A stretch of DNA of 64,000 nt from Micromonospora tulbaghiae (GTDB taxonomy: Bacteria > Actinomycetota > Actinomycetes > Mycobacteriales > Micromonosporaceae): NCBI RefSeq assembly GCF_900091605.1, contig NZ_FMCQ01000003.1, positions 246,495-310,494 on the forward strand. The letters run 5' to 3'. The notes below the pieces were generated by a model. That model worked only from the letters and a program-made list of their open reading frames with translations, was not told where the DNA came from and did no database searches. The translations under genes were made by a program, and so were the position numbers. The stretch's first letter is position 1. Every line of letters starts with the position of its first letter. Below are positions 63,040-64,000 of this stretch, in pieces.

Positions 63040-63051
63040 GAAAGGTTCCCG

Positions 63052-63639
63052 CTATCCGGTCATCGTGTCGCCGACGGCGCCGACCAGCTCGTCGCGGGCG
63101 CGTGCCACCCGGGAGCGGATGGTGCCCACCGGCACCCCCTCCACGTCGGCGGCCTCGGCGTAGGACAGGCCGAGCAACTGGGTGAGCACGAACGCGGAGC
63201 GCCGCTCGGCGGGCAGCCGGCGGACGAGGTCGGTGGCGCCGAGCTGACCGGCCGGGTCCGGGTACGGGCGGTCGGTGGCGGCCTGGGCGGCGAGCCGTGC
63301 GTCGAGCCGGCGGCGGCGCACCACTGTCCGCAGGTGGTCGGCGCAGGCCCGCCGGGCGATCCCGAGCAGCCAGGTACGCACGCTGGAGCGCCCTTCGAAG
63401 CCGGGCAGCGCCCGGAACGCCCGCAGGTACGTCTCCTGGGTCAGGTCGTCCGCGCTGTCCGGGTCGACGAGCGCGGCGGCGAAGCGCCACACCTCGGCCT
63501 GGGTGGCCCGGACGAAGGCGGCCTGCGCGTCGCGGTTCCCGTCGCGGGCGGCCAGGGCCCAGCCGGTGGCCGCGTCCCGGGCAGCGTCGGGTGCCGCCTC
63601 GGGGCGGTCGGCGGCGGTGTCGCGCGAGCCGGGGATCAC
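63052..63639 (-). CDS. ECF (extracytoplasmic function) RNA polymerase sigma factor
   Basis: 195 residues from GTG 63639. Region 2: VWRFAAALVDPDSADDLTQE, TYLRAFRALPGF and SSVRTWLLGIARRACADHLR. Region 4: LPAERRSAFVLTQLLGLSYA, GVPVGTIRSRVARARDELV. No anti-sigma gene adjoins it; the redox membrane genes directly downstream may act as its sensor or regulon. A TAACCT hexamer is eight bases before the start. Confidence 0.94.
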   Translation of the reverse strand: MIPGSRDTAADRPEAAPDAARDAATGWALAARDGNRDAQAAFVRATQAEVWRFAAALVDPDSADDLTQETYLRAFRALPGFEGRSSVRTWLLGIARRACADHLRTVVRRRRLDARLAAQAATDRPYPDPAGQLGATDLVRRLPAERRSAFVLTQLLGLSYAEAADVEGVPVGTIRSRVARARDELVGAVGDTMTG

Positions 63640-63710
63640 GTCACCCGAGGTTACGCGGCGTACCTGGAGGGGACAGGGTCCTTCGACCCATTCCGTGGTC
63701 CGGCACACGC

Positions 63711-63725
63711 CGGGAACTTTTCCCG
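63711..63725. promoter_or_regulatory. Inverted repeat CGGGAA-CTT-TTCCCG between sigma factor and CopC-like gene
   Basis: A 15-bp palindrome in the divergent gap. It places a GGGAA element, like ECF -35 sites, on both strands, so it may be an autoregulatory promoter or operator. Confidence 0.35.
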
Positions 63726-63852
63726 TCCGCCGTCCGACTACCCTCCCATGACCTCGGAGCAGGCCCGGCGTGGCGCGCGCCGCCGTGCCGGGTGGGCGCT
63801 CGGTCACGCCCGCCGGAGACCGGCTCGCCGGACCCGCCCCGGTTCGGGAACC

Positions 63853-64000
63853 ATGGCGGTCATGACTGCTGCCGTACGCCGCCCGTCCCGGGTCGTCGCC
63901 GCCCGTTCCGGGGCCGCCGCCGGGCTGCTGCTCCTGCTGGTCGCCCTGCTGCTCGTCCCGGCCACCCCGGCCGCCGCCCACGCGGTGCTGGTGAGCAGCA
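63853..64000 (+). CDS. CopC-like copper-binding protein, truncated by window end
   Basis: The first 49 codons from ATG 63853 (ATG 63862 also in frame) encode a signal peptide (AGLLLLLVALLLVPATPAAA) followed directly by HAVLVSS, the mature N-terminus typical of CopC, whose N-terminal His ligates Cu(II). The remainder lies outside the window, so a CopC-CopD fusion cannot be excluded. Divergent from the ECF sigma gene. Confidence 0.75.
   Translation, partial: MAVMTAAVRRPSRVVAARSGAAAGLLLLLVALLLVPATPAAAHAVLVSS

Overview
The window is a chromosomal segment of a very G+C-rich actinobacterium, most likely a Micromonospora-like member of the Micromonosporaceae. This is inferred from extreme third-position G+C, the clpS-DUF2017-mec-cysO-cysM / rph-rdgB gene order shared with mycobacteria, the CebR-type cellulase operator, and many short-leader genes whose start codon lies 5 to 9 bases after a TANNNT -10 hexamer. 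No phage, insertion sequence, CRISPR array or replication origin was found. One tRNA, tRNA-Leu(UAG), is present.

Layout. 1-3.1 kb: two paralogous membrane-anchored proteins sharing an uncharacterised C-terminal domain, then a small hypothetical gene. 3.1-13.4 kb: mixed housekeeping and secreted functions: a DacB-type penicillin-binding protein, an IscA/HesB-like protein, a T4 beta-family protein, a cupin, threonine synthase, a LigD-type phosphoesterase fused to a dead ligase domain, an aldo/keto reductase, a GH12-CBM2 endoglucanase under a CebR-like operator, and an FAD monooxygenase. 13.5-17.1 kb: cytochrome c oxidase subunit I and a convergent MFS gene, separated by an array of 59-61 bp hairpin elements. 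17.2-23.5 kb: NAD salvage (pncB-pncA), a large LuxR/LAL regulator and a divergent dynamin-like protein with a degenerate P-loop.

23.6-28.7 kb: clpS, DUF2017, then the mec-cysO-cysM protein-thiocarboxylate route to cysteine, a cyclic-nucleotide-phosphodiesterase-like metallo-beta-lactamase protein, RNase PH and RdgB. 28.8-36.5 kb: a histidine-utilisation operon (rpiR-hutU-M20 hydrolase-hutF-hutI-hutH) on the minus strand. 36.6-38.3 kb: an orphan gene of atypical composition with an R-x4-H HEPN-like motif, the best candidate for an undescribed (possibly defence) function. 38.5-54.7 kb: a Wzx/Wzy-type surface polysaccharide locus with glycosyltransferases, flippase, polymerase, chain-length protein, all four dTDP-L-rhamnose genes, a priming phosphoglycosyltransferase and an LCP ligase.

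55.0-64.0 kb: a membrane-anchored bacterial expansin, a GNAT acetyltransferase, tRNA-Leu, a BCP peroxiredoxin, a four-gene ECF metal transporter (cbiMNQO/nikMNQO type) preceded by a sequence matching the nickel-regulator Nur box, and a redox/copper-flavoured block (ECF sigma factor, MauE-like, DsbA-like and membrane proteins, with a divergent CopC-like gene cut by the window edge). A second family of ~69-bp hairpins (CGATCTTGCA...TGCAAGATCG) occurs three times. All hairpin elements of both families lie between convergent genes.
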